Shown here in pieces: positions 8,506-16,686 of a stretch of DNA of 16,690 nucleotides (position 1 is its first letter; every line of letters begins with the position of its first letter). Made by a program: the position numbers and the translations under genes. This DNA comes from Bacteroidales bacterium (GTDB taxonomy: Bacteria > Bacteroidota > Bacteroidia > Bacteroidales > UBA10428), in assembly GCA_016926235.1 (NCBI GenBank), contig JAFGOZ010000146.1, positions 1-16,690 of the forward strand, given 5' to 3'. A model generated the notes under the pieces. The model searched no databases. It was not told the DNA's origin and saw only the letters and a list, made by a program, of their open reading frames with translations.

Positions 8506-9459
8506 TTACTTTTTTCTCTCCACATCCTTTAAGAATTTGTTGATGACTTTCACATTCCTGGAAAGATTATCATGCATTGTTGAATGTGCAGCACCCTTAA
8601 TCACTTCAAACTGAGAACCAGGAACGAGGTTATGGAAATACTCTACAGTTGAAGGTCTTGCTTCATCATATTCTCCTGTAATGAAAAGGACAGGTACTTT
8701 TATCTCACTTAATCTGGAGGTGATATCCCTATTCTTAAGTGTTCCTGTAGCAGTAAATTCGCTTGGTCCCCACATATATAAATAGATATCATCATTCATT
8801 TGTTTAGGAAAAGTATCAATCTCTATAGCAATAGGATCATTTCTCAGCATAAAATTCATTGAGTATACATAATTTGCCATGTTTTACGCATCCGTGTTAT
8901 ACTCTCCTCTTTCTTCACCTGTTCTAATCGCAATTTGAACCGAATCCGGTAATGTTGAAATTAGTGTATCCGCATCTTTAATCCACAAATAAGTGCTAAA
9001 ATACGGACTGTTGAAAATTATCCCTTCAATGCCATCCGGATACACAAGGTAATACTCCAGACACAACATTGTTCCCCACGAATGACCATATAAATAAAAC
9101 TTATCCAAATCCAGTTCATCGATCAGGTTTTTTAATTGTTTCACATAAGTTTCAACCTTCATCTCTGATGTATCAATATCTTTATAAGAATGTCCGTTCC
9201 CATACTGATCATAAAAGATTACGGGTCTCTTTTTTGCTAATTCTGCCAAAGGTAATAAGAAATAGGAAATGCCTCCAGGACCTCCATGCAGCATAACAAT
9301 TGGTGTCTGATCACCTTCACCAACTATTTTATACCAGGTTTTCCATGTTGTATCGCTTACATAACCTGCCTTTGGACTTAGTGCAGGTTTTATTTGACAT
9401 CTTACATTTATAGAAAATAAAAGCAAAAATATATAGTAAGAATATCTCGCCATTTTCAT
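8506..9459 (-). pseudogene. Exported proline iminopeptidase-type alpha/beta-hydrolase interrupted by an in-frame stop
   Basis: Two reading frames (9459-8884 and 8880-8506) lie in the same frame and are separated only by TAA and an AAC codon, so this is one gene broken by a point nonsense codon. Numbered from the ATG at 9459 and reading through, it has a signal peptide (about 1-22), the oxyanion motif HGGPG (58-62), DQYGNG (84-89), the nucleophile Ser127 in GHSWG, the stop at 192, then Asp265 in TGEYDEARP and His292 in GAAHS. The triad is therefore split across the stop. Peptidase S33 relatives cut N-terminal proline or act on other small substrates. ATG codons at 9483, 9459 and 9453 compete; 9459 lies 4 nt after the preceding gene and leaves a compact signal peptide. 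The downstream half could restart at ATG 8880, but it has neither signal peptide nor nucleophile. A sequencing error or a recent null mutation are the leading explanations. Confidence 0.85.
8884..8886 (-). other. In-frame TAA that splits the hydrolase gene
   Basis: The minus strand reads GAT GCG TAA AAC ATG GCA AAT with no change of frame on either side. TAA is a normal terminator for neighbouring genes (glycogen phosphorylase, GH9), so a reassigned code is excluded. Single-base changes to CAA, AAA, GAA, TAC or TAT would restore an open gene. Confidence 0.9.
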
Positions 9460-9463
9460 GCAA

Positions 9464-10096
9464 TTACCTGATTGTAAACTCAATATCTTTTATCTCCCTT
9501 TCTTTCCCATCATTACCTTCTACAACTATATTTTCAAATTTCACTTTGTCAAGTATTCTGGTATTTCGGAATGCTTCTTTCAATTCATTTGTTATGGCAT
9601 TTTCCTGATAGTTACCTGTAAATGTTACCTCTTCACCCTTATTAATGACTACTGAGTACGACTTTACCTTAAACCGGTTTTCAAAATCAAAATCATCTAA
9701 CTCTGCCGTTATCCAATTTTGAGCCACTAAAGCGTTTCTAATTATATCCCCGCCACTTTTCCCTGCCACTTTTGCTGTGGGATCCGGGGTTAATATTACT
9801 TTTAGCATGGATGAGCCAATGAGTATTGTGTCATTATCCATAATTTTTACTATTGTTACACGTGCTTCCCCCACATGAGCCGGTTGAAGATAATAATTAC
9901 ATCTTTCCCCCTTTAAGATTCCGTTATTTGTGGTTACTATCAAATCACGGCAATCTGTATTCTCAACCATTACTGATAATGGATTTTGAATGCCGCAATA
10001 AACGATATTCTGTGCAGATGGCGCTATAATATATTCCTGGGAATAAAGAACAAAAGTAGAAATACAAAATATTGTACAAAAAATAAATTTCTTCAT
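9464..10096 (-). CDS. Exported protein resembling the C-terminal domains of GldM (T9SS motor), stand-alone
   Basis: This is a 210-residue protein. A signal peptide spans about 1-19 (MKKFIFCTIF start, cleavage near LYSQ). The mature part matches the periplasmic C-terminal portion of GldM/PorM: an opening APSAQNIVYCGIQNPLSVMV (25-44), a first beta domain to about 103, the hinge TPDPTAKVAGKSGGDI (103-118), then WITAELDDFDFENRFKVKSY (128-147), KVKFENIVVEGNDGKER (184-200) and a final EFTIR. In GldM these domains span the periplasm and contact the outer-membrane ring; the N-terminal transmembrane helix and first domains are absent here. Cys34, Cys49 and Cys66 could form a disulfide in the periplasm. 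The gene leads a two-gene unit with the broken hydrolase (4-nt gap). It may be a T9SS accessory or an unrelated reuse of the fold. The resemblance rests on motif recognition without a search. Confidence 0.72.
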   Translation of the reverse strand: MKKFIFCTIFCISTFVLYSQEYIIAPSAQNIVYCGIQNPLSVMVENTDCRDLIVTTNNGILKGERCNYYLQPAHVGEARVTIVKIMDNDTILIGSSMLKVILTPDPTAKVAGKSGGDIIRNALVAQNWITAELDDFDFENRFKVKSYSVVINKGEEVTFTGNYQENAITNELKEAFRNTRILDKVKFENIVVEGNDGKEREIKDIEFTIR

Positions 10097-10182
10097 GGTT
10101 TTAACTATTTATATCATAAATTGTTATAAAACTACGAAATTTTTATAAAACAGTATAATGAATACCGAATATTGCTTCTAAA

Positions 10183-10557
10183 ATGAATACAAATATAAAT
10201 ACCATCGATTCTTATATAAGTGGATTCCCAAAAGAAATACAGGTCAAACTGCAAACGCTCAGGAATGTAATACAAAATGTTGTGCCTGAAGCAACTGAGG
10301 CCATAAAATATGGCTTGCCCACTTTTATTTATAAAGGGAATCTTGTGCATTTTGGTGCCAGTAAAAGCCATTTGGGATTTTATCCCACACCGTCCGGTAT
10401 TGAAGCATTTGAAAACGAGCTGCAGCAATATCATACATCCAAGGGAACCATACAATTTCCATACGATCAACCCTTACCTCTTGAATTAATTACTAAGATA
10501 ATAAAATTCAGGGTATTGGAGATTCAATCGAAGAATAAGAATAAAGAAATAAAGTGA
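10183..10557 (+). CDS. DUF1801 / YdhG-like protein
   Basis: This is a 124-residue cytoplasmic protein of the DUF1801 family, which includes Bacillus YdhG, described as a frataxin-like iron chaperone. Supporting motifs are IDSYISGFP (8-16), LQTLRNVIQNVVPEATEAIKYGLPTF (a helix then strand, about 23-48), HFGASKSHLGFYP (56-68), and SKGTIQFPYDQPLP (86-99) before the C-terminal helix. No signal peptide or membrane segment is present. It is divergent from the GldM-like gene with an 86-nt gap that holds a direct repeat TATAAAAC (10125-10132 and 10144-10151) but no clear promoter box. The next gene (MarR) is 96 nt downstream and has its own promoter-like box. The family is clear; an iron-related role is inferred from one studied relative and is not secure. 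Confidence 0.85.
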   Translation: MNTNINTIDSYISGFPKEIQVKLQTLRNVIQNVVPEATEAIKYGLPTFIYKGNLVHFGASKSHLGFYPTPSGIEAFENELQQYHTSKGTIQFPYDQPLPLELITKIIKFRVLEIQSKNKNKEIK

Positions 10558-10592
10558 TTTTCTTTTTATTTGTTTTTTATATGGGATTATTT

Positions 10593-10619
10593 TTAGTTAA
10601 CAATGCTAACCAATTAGTT
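10593..10619. promoter_or_regulatory. Putative MarR operator with phased half-sites
   Basis: TTAGTTA (10593-10599) and TAACCAA (10607-10613) form an inverted repeat with one mismatch and a 7-nt spacer. A further TTAGTT at 10614-10619 repeats the first half-site exactly 21 bp on, that is, two helical turns. The cluster sits immediately upstream of the -7 box of the MarR-led pump operon, where bound repressor would block the promoter. The assignment to this MarR protein is inferred. Confidence 0.5.
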
Positions 10620-10626
10620 TTATCAT

Positions 10627-10634
10627 TATCTTTG
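10627..10634 (+). promoter_or_regulatory. -7 box of the marR-efflux operon
   Basis: TATCTTTG matches the Bacteroidetes -7 consensus TAnnTTTG and ends 19 nt before the MarR ATG at 10654, implying a very short leader. No TTG is found at the usual -33 distance; that position is occupied by the TTAG/CTAA repeat cluster. Confidence 0.55.
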
Positions 10635-10653
10635 AATTACAAAGCTATATTGG

Positions 10654-11106
10654 ATGAACAGACAAGAAATGCCAGTATTGAAAGAACCTGCAGGCCGTAT
10701 CATGGGCAAGATAAGTCGTAAAATGCTATCCAATATCCAGCAAAACCTTTCCCATCTTACTATTAAACGTTCGTTTTATCCTCTATTACTTATTGAAAAT
10801 ACCAAAGGAAAACTTTCTCAAAATGATTTGGCGCAGCACCTGGGTTGTGATAAGGTACAGGTTGTCAGAATAGTTAACTATCTGTCATCACACGGATATG
10901 TTAAACGAATGAGAGATACAGAAGATAAAAGAAGGTATAACCTAGTTGTAACAGACAAGGCAAACCAGGTAATTCCAGAAATAAAAAGAGCCATGAAAAA
11001 CACAGCTACGATTGCTTTTAGAAATATTCCTCAAAACAAAGCGGATGAACTATATGTTCTGCTTGAAACCATTTATACGAATCTTTCATCAATAAAAGAA
11101 GAATAA
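10654..11106 (+). CDS. MarR family transcriptional regulator of the efflux operon
   Basis: This is a 150-residue winged-helix repressor-type protein. The DNA-binding region is at about 52-105: KLSQNDLAQHLGCDKVQVVRIVNYLSSHG gives the helix-turn-helix and recognition helix (Gln69-Leu77 region), and RMRDTEDKRRYNLVVT (85-100) is the wing with the conserved Asp91, Arg93 and Arg94. Flanking helices (about 15-48 and 105-147) form the dimer and ligand region. The single Cys65 lies in the helix-turn-helix, so oxidation sensing is possible but not shown. The gene is first in a four-gene unit: the adaptor starts 3 nt after its stop. Such arrangements usually mean autorepression relieved by a toxic ligand that the pump exports. 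ATG 10654 fits the promoter position; ATG 10669 is an alternative. Confidence 0.92.
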   Translation: MNRQEMPVLKEPAGRIMGKISRKMLSNIQQNLSHLTIKRSFYPLLLIENTKGKLSQNDLAQHLGCDKVQVVRIVNYLSSHGYVKRMRDTEDKRRYNLVVTDKANQVIPEIKRAMKNTATIAFRNIPQNKADELYVLLETIYTNLSSIKEE

Positions 11107-11109
11107 GTT

Positions 11110-12168
11110 ATGAAGACCACCAGGTTGATATTCACGATTATCGGGTTATTGATTGTAACCTTAATCATAATAAAATTGATGAAATCTAAAGATGAGGAAA
11201 AGGCACAACCCAAAGAAAAACCTCAAATAAAGGTGGATGCTTTCATTTTAAAACCTTCCCTGCTAATTAATGAAATTTCTGTATCGGGATCTCTAAAAGC
11301 CTTTGAGGAAGTGGAACTAAAAAGCGAAGTGGCCGGACGTGTAGTAAAAATTAATCTTCCCGAAGGTCAATTTGTAAAGGAAGGCACCTTGTTGGTAAAG
11401 CTCTTCGACGGAGATCTTCAGGCCAATCTAAACAAGTTGCAATCACAACTGGCGTTACAGGAAGATATCCTGCGGAGACAAAGCGAATTGCTAAAAGTAA
11501 ACGGCATCAGTCAGAACGAATACGAACAGACCGCATTGCAGGTAAATTCAATAAAAGCTGAAATAGAAGTACAAAAGGTATTGATACGAAAAACAGAGGT
11601 GCTTGCCCCATTCGATGGTGTAATTGGTTTACGCAACATTAGTGTGGGAGCCCAGGTAACACCTTCTACCACATTGGCCACCATTCGAAGTCAAAGTAAA
11701 TTGAAACTGGACTTTAGTGTACCGGAGAAATACGGTCCGGAGATAAAACCAGGTATGAATGTTAAATTCACTTCACACAATGATACGATACTGTATGATG
11801 CCACCGTAATTGCATCAGAGAGAGGGATTGATGCATCCACACGTAATCTTAAGGTAAGAGCCGTTGTTAATACAAAATCCGATCGCCTGATACCTGGTTC
11901 ATTCACCAATGTATTATTACGACTCAGTGAAAACAAAAATGCGCTTGTAGTACCCACGCAATCTATTATTCCAAAAGAACAATTTAAAAGTGTTATTGTT
12001 GCTCAAAATGGGAAAGCTCATTTTATAAAGGTAAAAACAGGTATTCGAAAAGAAAATATCATTGAAATAACAGAAGGAATAAACCCCGGCGATACGATTA
12101 TTACATCAGGCATCTTATTTTTAAAAGAAGGATCGAAACTTCATTATGCAAGCCTAAAGACGGAATAG
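11110..12168 (+). CDS. RND efflux periplasmic adaptor (membrane fusion protein)
   Basis: This is a 352-residue HlyD/AcrA-type adaptor that bridges the inner-membrane pump and the outer-membrane channel. One N-terminal membrane helix (about 5-23) anchors it; there is no lipobox cysteine. The two lipoyl half-motifs are at 65-100 (VAGRVVKINLPEGQFVKEG) and 163-195 (EVLAPFDGVIGLRNISVGAQV). The alpha-hairpin between them (103-160) is short and coiled. The beta-barrel runs about 198-272 (DFSVPEKYGPEIKPG) and the membrane-proximal domain about 275-345, ending ITSGILFLKEGSKL. Length is normal for the family. It starts 3 nt after the MarR stop and ends 2 nt before the permease start, indicating translational coupling within the pump operon. 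Confidence 0.95.
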   Translation: MKTTRLIFTIIGLLIVTLIIIKLMKSKDEEKAQPKEKPQIKVDAFILKPSLLINEISVSGSLKAFEEVELKSEVAGRVVKINLPEGQFVKEGTLLVKLFDGDLQANLNKLQSQLALQEDILRRQSELLKVNGISQNEYEQTALQVNSIKAEIEVQKVLIRKTEVLAPFDGVIGLRNISVGAQVTPSTTLATIRSQSKLKLDFSVPEKYGPEIKPGMNVKFTSHNDTILYDATVIASERGIDASTRNLKVRAVVNTKSDRLIPGSFTNVLLRLSENKNALVVPTQSIIPKEQFKSVIVAQNGKAHFIKVKTGIRKENIIEITEGINPGDTIITSGILFLKEGSKLHYASLKTE

Positions 12169-12170
12169 AT

Positions 12171-15100
12171 ATGACACTTTCAGATATAGCACTAAAACGT
12201 CCTGTAGGTTCCATTGTTATGAGCCTTATTATCGTCCTTATGGGCTTGGTGGGATTTCGATTCCTGGGTATTCGGTTGTATCCCAATATTGATCCACCTG
12301 TTATTACAGTACAAACCTACTATACAGGTGCCAACTCCGAAATTATTGAATCACAGATTACCGAACCCTTGGAAAAAACTATTAACGGAATTGAAGGGGT
12401 AAAGTCCATTTCATCACAATCGGCAATCGGAAACAGTCGTATCACAGTAGAGTTTGACCTGGGTGCTGATCTTGAAAAAGCCGCCAATGATGTCCGTGAT
12501 AAGGTTTCCCAGGCGATGAGATCGCTTCCGCAAGATATTGATGCCCCTCCCATTGTTACAAAAGCAGATGCCAATGCGGAACCCATCATTATGCTAATTG
12601 TTCAAAGTACCATTCTGAATAATGTAGAATTAAGTGATTATGCAGATAATGTCCTTGTTGAAAAGCTTCAAACCATTCCGGGTGTAAGTTCCGTATTAAT
12701 ATATGGCCAGCAGAAACCAGCCATGCGCCTCTGGCTTGATCCAAATAAACTTGCGGCCTATAGCCTGACAGCTTCAGATGTAAATATTGCGCTGGCCAAA
12801 GAGAACGTTGAAATGCCGGGTGGTAAGATACGAGGCGACGCTACAGAACTTATTGTTAAAACACATGGAAGGCTCGAAACCGAGGAAGACTTTAACAATA
12901 TGATAATAAAGCAAACTGATAACCAGTTAATACGTTTGATGGATATTGGAGAAGCTATCCTGGGGCCACAAAATGAAGAATCTGGGGCAACTATAAACGG
13001 AGCATCAGGTGTGGTACTTGCTATTGTACCTCTGCCAGGTGCAAATAATATTAAAATTGCCGATGAATTTTATAAACGGTTGGATCAGATTAAAGAAAAC
13101 CTTCCTGACGGGATGGAATTGAATATAGGCAGGGATAAAACCGTATTTGTGCGACACTCTGTAAGGGATGTTATGGAAACTCTGGCAATTGCCATAGGCC
13201 TTGTTATTATTATAATATTATTATTCTTCAGAAATTTTGTGATAGCTCTGCGCCCGTTAATTGATATTCCTGTATCATTGACAGGAACTTTTTTTGTGAT
13301 GTATATATTTGATTTTTCGGTAAATGTACTTACTTTACTGGGTATCGTATTGGCTACCGGACTTGTTGTGGACGATGGAATTGTAGTGACGGAGAATATT
13401 TTTAAACGCATAGAGAAGGGTATGGACAGATGGCAGGCTGCACGGGAGGGTACCCGTGAAATATTCTTTGCTGTGGTCTCCACTTCTCTAACACTGGCAA
13501 TTGTATTTATACCTGTTATTTTCCTGCAGGGTTTTACCGGTCGATTATTCAGGGAATTTGGTATTGTAGTGGCAAGTGCCATAATGATATCTGCTTTTGT
13601 ATCCCTGACATTGACGCCCGTATTGAACGTTAAATTAGGAGGCTCTATTTCTCACAATTCAAGATTTTACACAAATACCGAACCGTTTTTTGTTGCAATG
13701 GAAGATGGTTACCGAAGTTTGCTCAGTTCTTTTATTCGAAGAAAATGGATATCTTTCACAATCGTACTATTATGCCTTAGTTTGATCGGTGTATTTGCAA
13801 AAACACTAAAAAAGGAACTTGCTCCGTTGGAGGACCATAGTTTTCTGCGTACTTACATTACTGCACCTGAAGGTACAGAATATAATACAACACAGGAGAT
13901 TATAGACAAACTGGCACAATACAGCATTGATTCCGTACCTGAGGCCAATTATGTACTTGCACGTTATGGAGGTGGCTCCAGCGCGAATGTGAACACCGGT
14001 TTCATTATAACATTTCTCAGCGATCCAACAGAAAGAAATGCGTCTCAACAGGAAATTTACGACAGGCTTTCAGCCATTTATAAACCCTTTTCAGCAGCCA
14101 GAGCTATTGCCAGCCAGGAACCAACCATTACTACATCCTTTTCGCGCGGTTTGCCAGTACAATATGTGCTCCAAAACCTCGATTTTGATAAGCTTCATGA
14201 GGTATTACCCGAATTTCTTGAAGAAGCACAAAATAGTCCTGTTTTTAGCAATGTAGACGTGGACCTGAAATTTAACAAACCTGAACTGAACATTACCGTA
14301 GACCGGATGAAAGCAACCAGCATGGGAGTCAATGAAAGGGATGTGTCCGATGCTTTAAATAACGCTTTCAGCGGTGGGCGCGCCGGATATTTTCTGCGTA
14401 ACAATAAACAGTATTATGTAATCACGCAGTTTATGCGTGAAAACAGAGATGTTCCTGCGGATATTTCCTCATTATATGTACGTAACCGCAACGGTGATAT
14501 GATACAACTGGATAACCTTGTTAAAATGGAAGAGAATAGCAATCCTCCTGTATTATATCATTACAACCGGTATAAGTCTGCTACCATCTCAGCGAATCCG
14601 GCAAATGGCAGGACTCTTGGAGAGGGTATAGATGAAATGGACCGGATAGCTGATAATTTATTAGATAACACGTTTAACACCGCTCTTTCTGGTCCTTCAA
14701 GAGATTATGCAGAAAGCAGTTCTAATATATCCTTTGCGCTTGTGCTGGCATTATTACTTATTTACCTGGTCCTTGCTGCACAATTCGAAAGTTTTCGCGA
14801 TCCTTTTATCATAATGCTTACCGTACCAATGGCTATTGCCGGAGCTTTGCTGTCACTATGGATATTCGGCCAAACCCTGAATATTTTTTCAGAAATCGGC
14901 ATGATTCTCCTGATTGGTATTGTTACCAAAAACGGTATCCTGATTGTTGAATTCGCCAATCAAAAACAGAAAGCAGGCATGGCAATACATACAGCAGCTT
15001 TTGAGGCTGCTGTAGCCAGGTTCCGTCCTATTCTTATGACATCCCTGTCAACTATTTTTGGAGCCTTACCTATTGCATTGGCTCTCGGAGCCGGGGCTCA

Positions 15101-15233
15101 AAGCCGTATACCCCTCGGCATTGTTGTTGTGGGTGGATTATTCTTCTCGCTGATACTTACACTGTTTGTTATACCGGTTACATATATTGTTATGTCAGGT
15201 AAAAAAGGGATTAACGGAGAAACACAGGAATGA
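12171..15233 (+). CDS. RND multidrug efflux permease (AcrB/HAE1 family)
   Basis: This is a 1020-residue inner-membrane proton antiporter of the hydrophobe/amphiphile efflux family. Twelve membrane segments are arranged 1 + 5, then 1 + 5, with large periplasmic loops at about 35-335 and 548-852. The proton-relay residues are intact: Asp401 and Asp402 in GLVVDDGIVVTENIF (TM4) and Lys920 in GIVTKNGILIVEFANQ (TM10), equivalent to AcrB Asp407, Asp408 and Lys940. Other family signatures are LYPNIDPP (36-43), the FRREFG-like GRLFREFG (457-464) and FRPILMTSLSTIFGALP (951-967). It forms a trimer with the preceding adaptor and following outer-membrane factor to export drugs, dyes, bile salts or similar compounds. 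The actual substrate cannot be predicted. Its stop overlaps the next gene's start. Confidence 0.97.
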   Translation: MTLSDIALKRPVGSIVMSLIIVLMGLVGFRFLGIRLYPNIDPPVITVQTYYTGANSEIIESQITEPLEKTINGIEGVKSISSQSAIGNSRITVEFDLGADLEKAANDVRDKVSQAMRSLPQDIDAPPIVTKADANAEPIIMLIVQSTILNNVELSDYADNVLVEKLQTIPGVSSVLIYGQQKPAMRLWLDPNKLAAYSLTASDVNIALAKENVEMPGGKIRGDATELIVKTHGRLETEEDFNNMIIKQTDNQLIRLMDIGEAILGPQNEESGATINGASGVVLAIVPLPGANNIKIADEFYKRLDQIKENLPDGMELNIGRDKTVFVRHSVRDVMETLAIAIGLVIIIILLFFRNFVIALRPLIDIPVSLTGTFFVMYIFDFSVNVLTLLGIVLATGLVVDDGIVVTENIFKRIEKGMDRWQAAREGTREIFFAVVSTSLTLAIVFIPVIFLQGFTGRLFREFGIVVASAIMISAFVSLTLTPVLNVKLGGSISHNSRFYTNTEPFFVAMEDGYRSLLSSFIRRKWISFTIVLLCLSLIGVFAKTLKKELAPLEDHSFLRTYITAPEGTEYNTTQEIIDKLAQYSIDSVPEANYVLARYGGGSSANVNTGFIITFLSDPTERNASQQEIYDRLSAIYKPFSAARAIASQEPTITTSFSRGLPVQYVLQNLDFDKLHEVLPEFLEEAQNSPVFSNVDVDLKFNKPELNITVDRMKATSMGVNERDVSDALNNAFSGGRAGYFLRNNKQYYVITQFMRENRDVPADISSLYVRNRNGDMIQLDNLVKMEENSNPPVLYHYNRYKSATISANPANGRTLGEGIDEMDRIADNLLDNTFNTALSGPSRDYAESSSNISFALVLALLLIYLVLAAQFESFRDPFIIMLTVPMAIAGALLSLWIFGQTLNIFSEIGMILLIGIVTKNGILIVEFANQKQKAGMAIHTAAFEAAVARFRPILMTSLSTIFGALPIALALGAGAQSRIPLGIVVVGGLFFSLILTLFVIPVTYIVMSGKKGINGETQE

Positions 15234-16534
15234 TGAACACCATTAAAAGACTTTATATCATAATTTTTTCATGTATCAGCAGTTTTGGATATGCTCAGAA
15301 AATACTTACCATTGAAGAAGCTGTTAATATTGCCATGAAAAATAATTATAATATCCTGGTAGCCTGGAATGAAGCAGATATTGCCAAAGCAAATAACACT
15401 CCCGGAAATGCAGGTATGCTGCCTTCTGTCAATATAAGCAGTTCCGGCAACTATGAATCTAACAACGTATATCAGGAACAATCCTCGGGAGAAATTACTG
15501 AATACAATCCTTTAACATCAACTTCTCTGAATGCGGGGGCCCAGCTTACATGGACATTGTATGACGGTGGAAAAATGTTTGTAACCAAACAGAAGTTAAG
15601 TGAGATTCAAGCTCTTGGAGAAATTAAGTTCAGGGAAAGTGTTGTCCAGACCCTGTTTGATGTATACGCAACCTACTATGACATTGTAAAGCAAAAACAT
15701 CAGCTGGCCTTCATCAATGAAGTAATTAACCTTAACCAGGAGCGGGTTATAATAGCACAGACCGGATTTGATGCAGGTACTATGGCTAAAACCGACTTAC
15801 TGCAAGCCAAAATAGATTTAAACGTGGCACTGGAGAATGCCATCAATCAGGAATACGTAATCATTACTACAAAAAATGAGTTAAAAGTCTTATTGGGAGT
15901 TACACCCGAAGATGATTTCGATGTTTCGGATTCAATCCCATTCGCAGATATACCTGATAGAGATGATATTATTCAAAAAATTGATTCCACAAACACACGC
16001 ATACTTGCATATAAGAAGCAACTGGAAATTACCGGATTATCTTTGAAAGAAGCGAATAGGTTGTTCTATCCCAAGATTGACCTGAGAGCTGGATATTACT
16101 ATATGCAAACTAACAATTCAGATGGTTCAGTATTACAAAATAGTTACACGGGCCCTCAAATCGGAGGAACCATTACTATACCCTTATTTAATGGAAACGA
16201 AACAAGGCGGAAAGTTCAAATCGCTCAATTGGAAATGGAATCTGCTAAATATGATCTTCAGAATATCTTATTACAGGTAGATAAAGAATTAGAAAATGCA
16301 CTGACAGAATTTGAGAATCAGAAAAAACTTATGGAAATTGAGAAAGAGAACAATGAACTTGCCCGGGAAAATTTTGAAATCAGCCTGCAACGGATGAAAC
16401 TCGGCCAAACAAATACACTTGAAGTACATCAGGCTCAGGAAAATTTCGTACAATCCTCTACCCGGTTATTCAACTTCGAATATAACCTGAAACTGGCAGA
16501 ACTTAAACTTAAGCAACTATTAGCCTCATTCTAG
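15230..16534 (+). CDS. TolC-family outer membrane efflux protein
   Basis: This is a 434-residue outer-membrane channel component. A signal peptide spans 1-23 (ending FGYAQ) without a lipoprotein cysteine. The two structural repeats of the family are visible as matching pairs: LTWTLYDGG (106-114) with ITIPLFNGNETRRK (315-328) for the beta-strand/helix turns, and TGFDAGTMAKTDLLQAK (178-194) with RMKLGQTNTLEVHQAQ (388-403) for the periplasmic helices. The long coiled-coil helices run about 130-222 and 330-430. The trimer would form a duct docking to the adaptor. The start ATGATG overlaps the permease stop by 4 nt (15230-15233), so translation is coupled; ATG 15233 is an equal candidate. It is the last gene of the operon. 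Confidence 0.95.
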   Translation: MMNTIKRLYIIIFSCISSFGYAQKILTIEEAVNIAMKNNYNILVAWNEADIAKANNTPGNAGMLPSVNISSSGNYESNNVYQEQSSGEITEYNPLTSTSLNAGAQLTWTLYDGGKMFVTKQKLSEIQALGEIKFRESVVQTLFDVYATYYDIVKQKHQLAFINEVINLNQERVIIAQTGFDAGTMAKTDLLQAKIDLNVALENAINQEYVIITTKNELKVLLGVTPEDDFDVSDSIPFADIPDRDDIIQKIDSTNTRILAYKKQLEITGLSLKEANRLFYPKIDLRAGYYYMQTNNSDGSVLQNSYTGPQIGGTITIPLFNGNETRRKVQIAQLEMESAKYDLQNILLQVDKELENALTEFENQKKLMEIEKENNELARENFEISLQRMKLGQTNTLEVHQAQENFVQSSTRLFNFEYNLKLAELKLKQLLASF

Positions 16535-16579
16535 ATAATATACGTTTAGAGGTATATCCTGGATTATTGATTTTCAATA

Positions 16580-16600
16580 GCCCTTACTTTATGATAGGGC
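16580..16600 (+). terminator. Weak hairpin downstream of the pump operon
   Basis: GCCCT (16580-16584) can pair with AGGGC (16596-16600) around an 11-nt loop. Only 5 bp are perfect and no T tract follows, so it is a minor element at best. Confidence 0.2.
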
Positions 16601-16624
16601 AATAATAGTATTCCAAATCCGGAT

Positions 16625-16645
16625 AACTCAAAATTTTGAGTTTTT
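16625..16645 (+). terminator. Candidate intrinsic terminator of the efflux operon
   Basis: A perfect 18-bp palindrome (16625-16642, AACTCAAAATTTTGAGTT) is followed by T to 16645, giving a stem of about 7 bp, an AATT loop and a five-T run. It lies about 90 nt after the TolC-type stop codon. The stem is AT-rich, so termination efficiency is uncertain; the palindrome could also bind a regulator of whatever lies beyond the window. Confidence 0.5.
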
Positions 16646-16663
16646 ATAAATTCTTAATAATTA

Positions 16664-16686
16664 TTTACCCCCCCCCCCCCGGTAAA
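16664..16686. repeat. Poly-C tract (13 C) flanked by TTTACC/GGTAAA
   Basis: Thirteen consecutive C (16668-16680) lie in an otherwise AT-rich intergenic end. The tract edges form a short inverted repeat, TTTACC (16664-16669) and GGTAAA (16681-16686). It may be a slippage-prone element in front of the next gene or an artefact of sequencing or assembly. Confidence 0.8.

Noticed and set aside
8884..8886. Stop-codon reassignment or recoding as the explanation for the split hydrolase
   Set aside because: TAA ends several intact neighbouring genes at the expected family length, so a reassigned code is excluded. No special recoding structure was recognised next to the codon.
10132..10470. Minus-strand frame of 112 codons opposite the DUF1801 gene
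   Set aside because: It overlaps most of a recognisable DUF1801 gene on the other strand and its translation has no family features.
13085..13582. Long minus-strand open frame (165 codons) inside the RND permease gene
   Set aside because: It lies wholly antisense to a conserved coding region and its translation matches no domain I recognise. It is a shadow of the permease gene.
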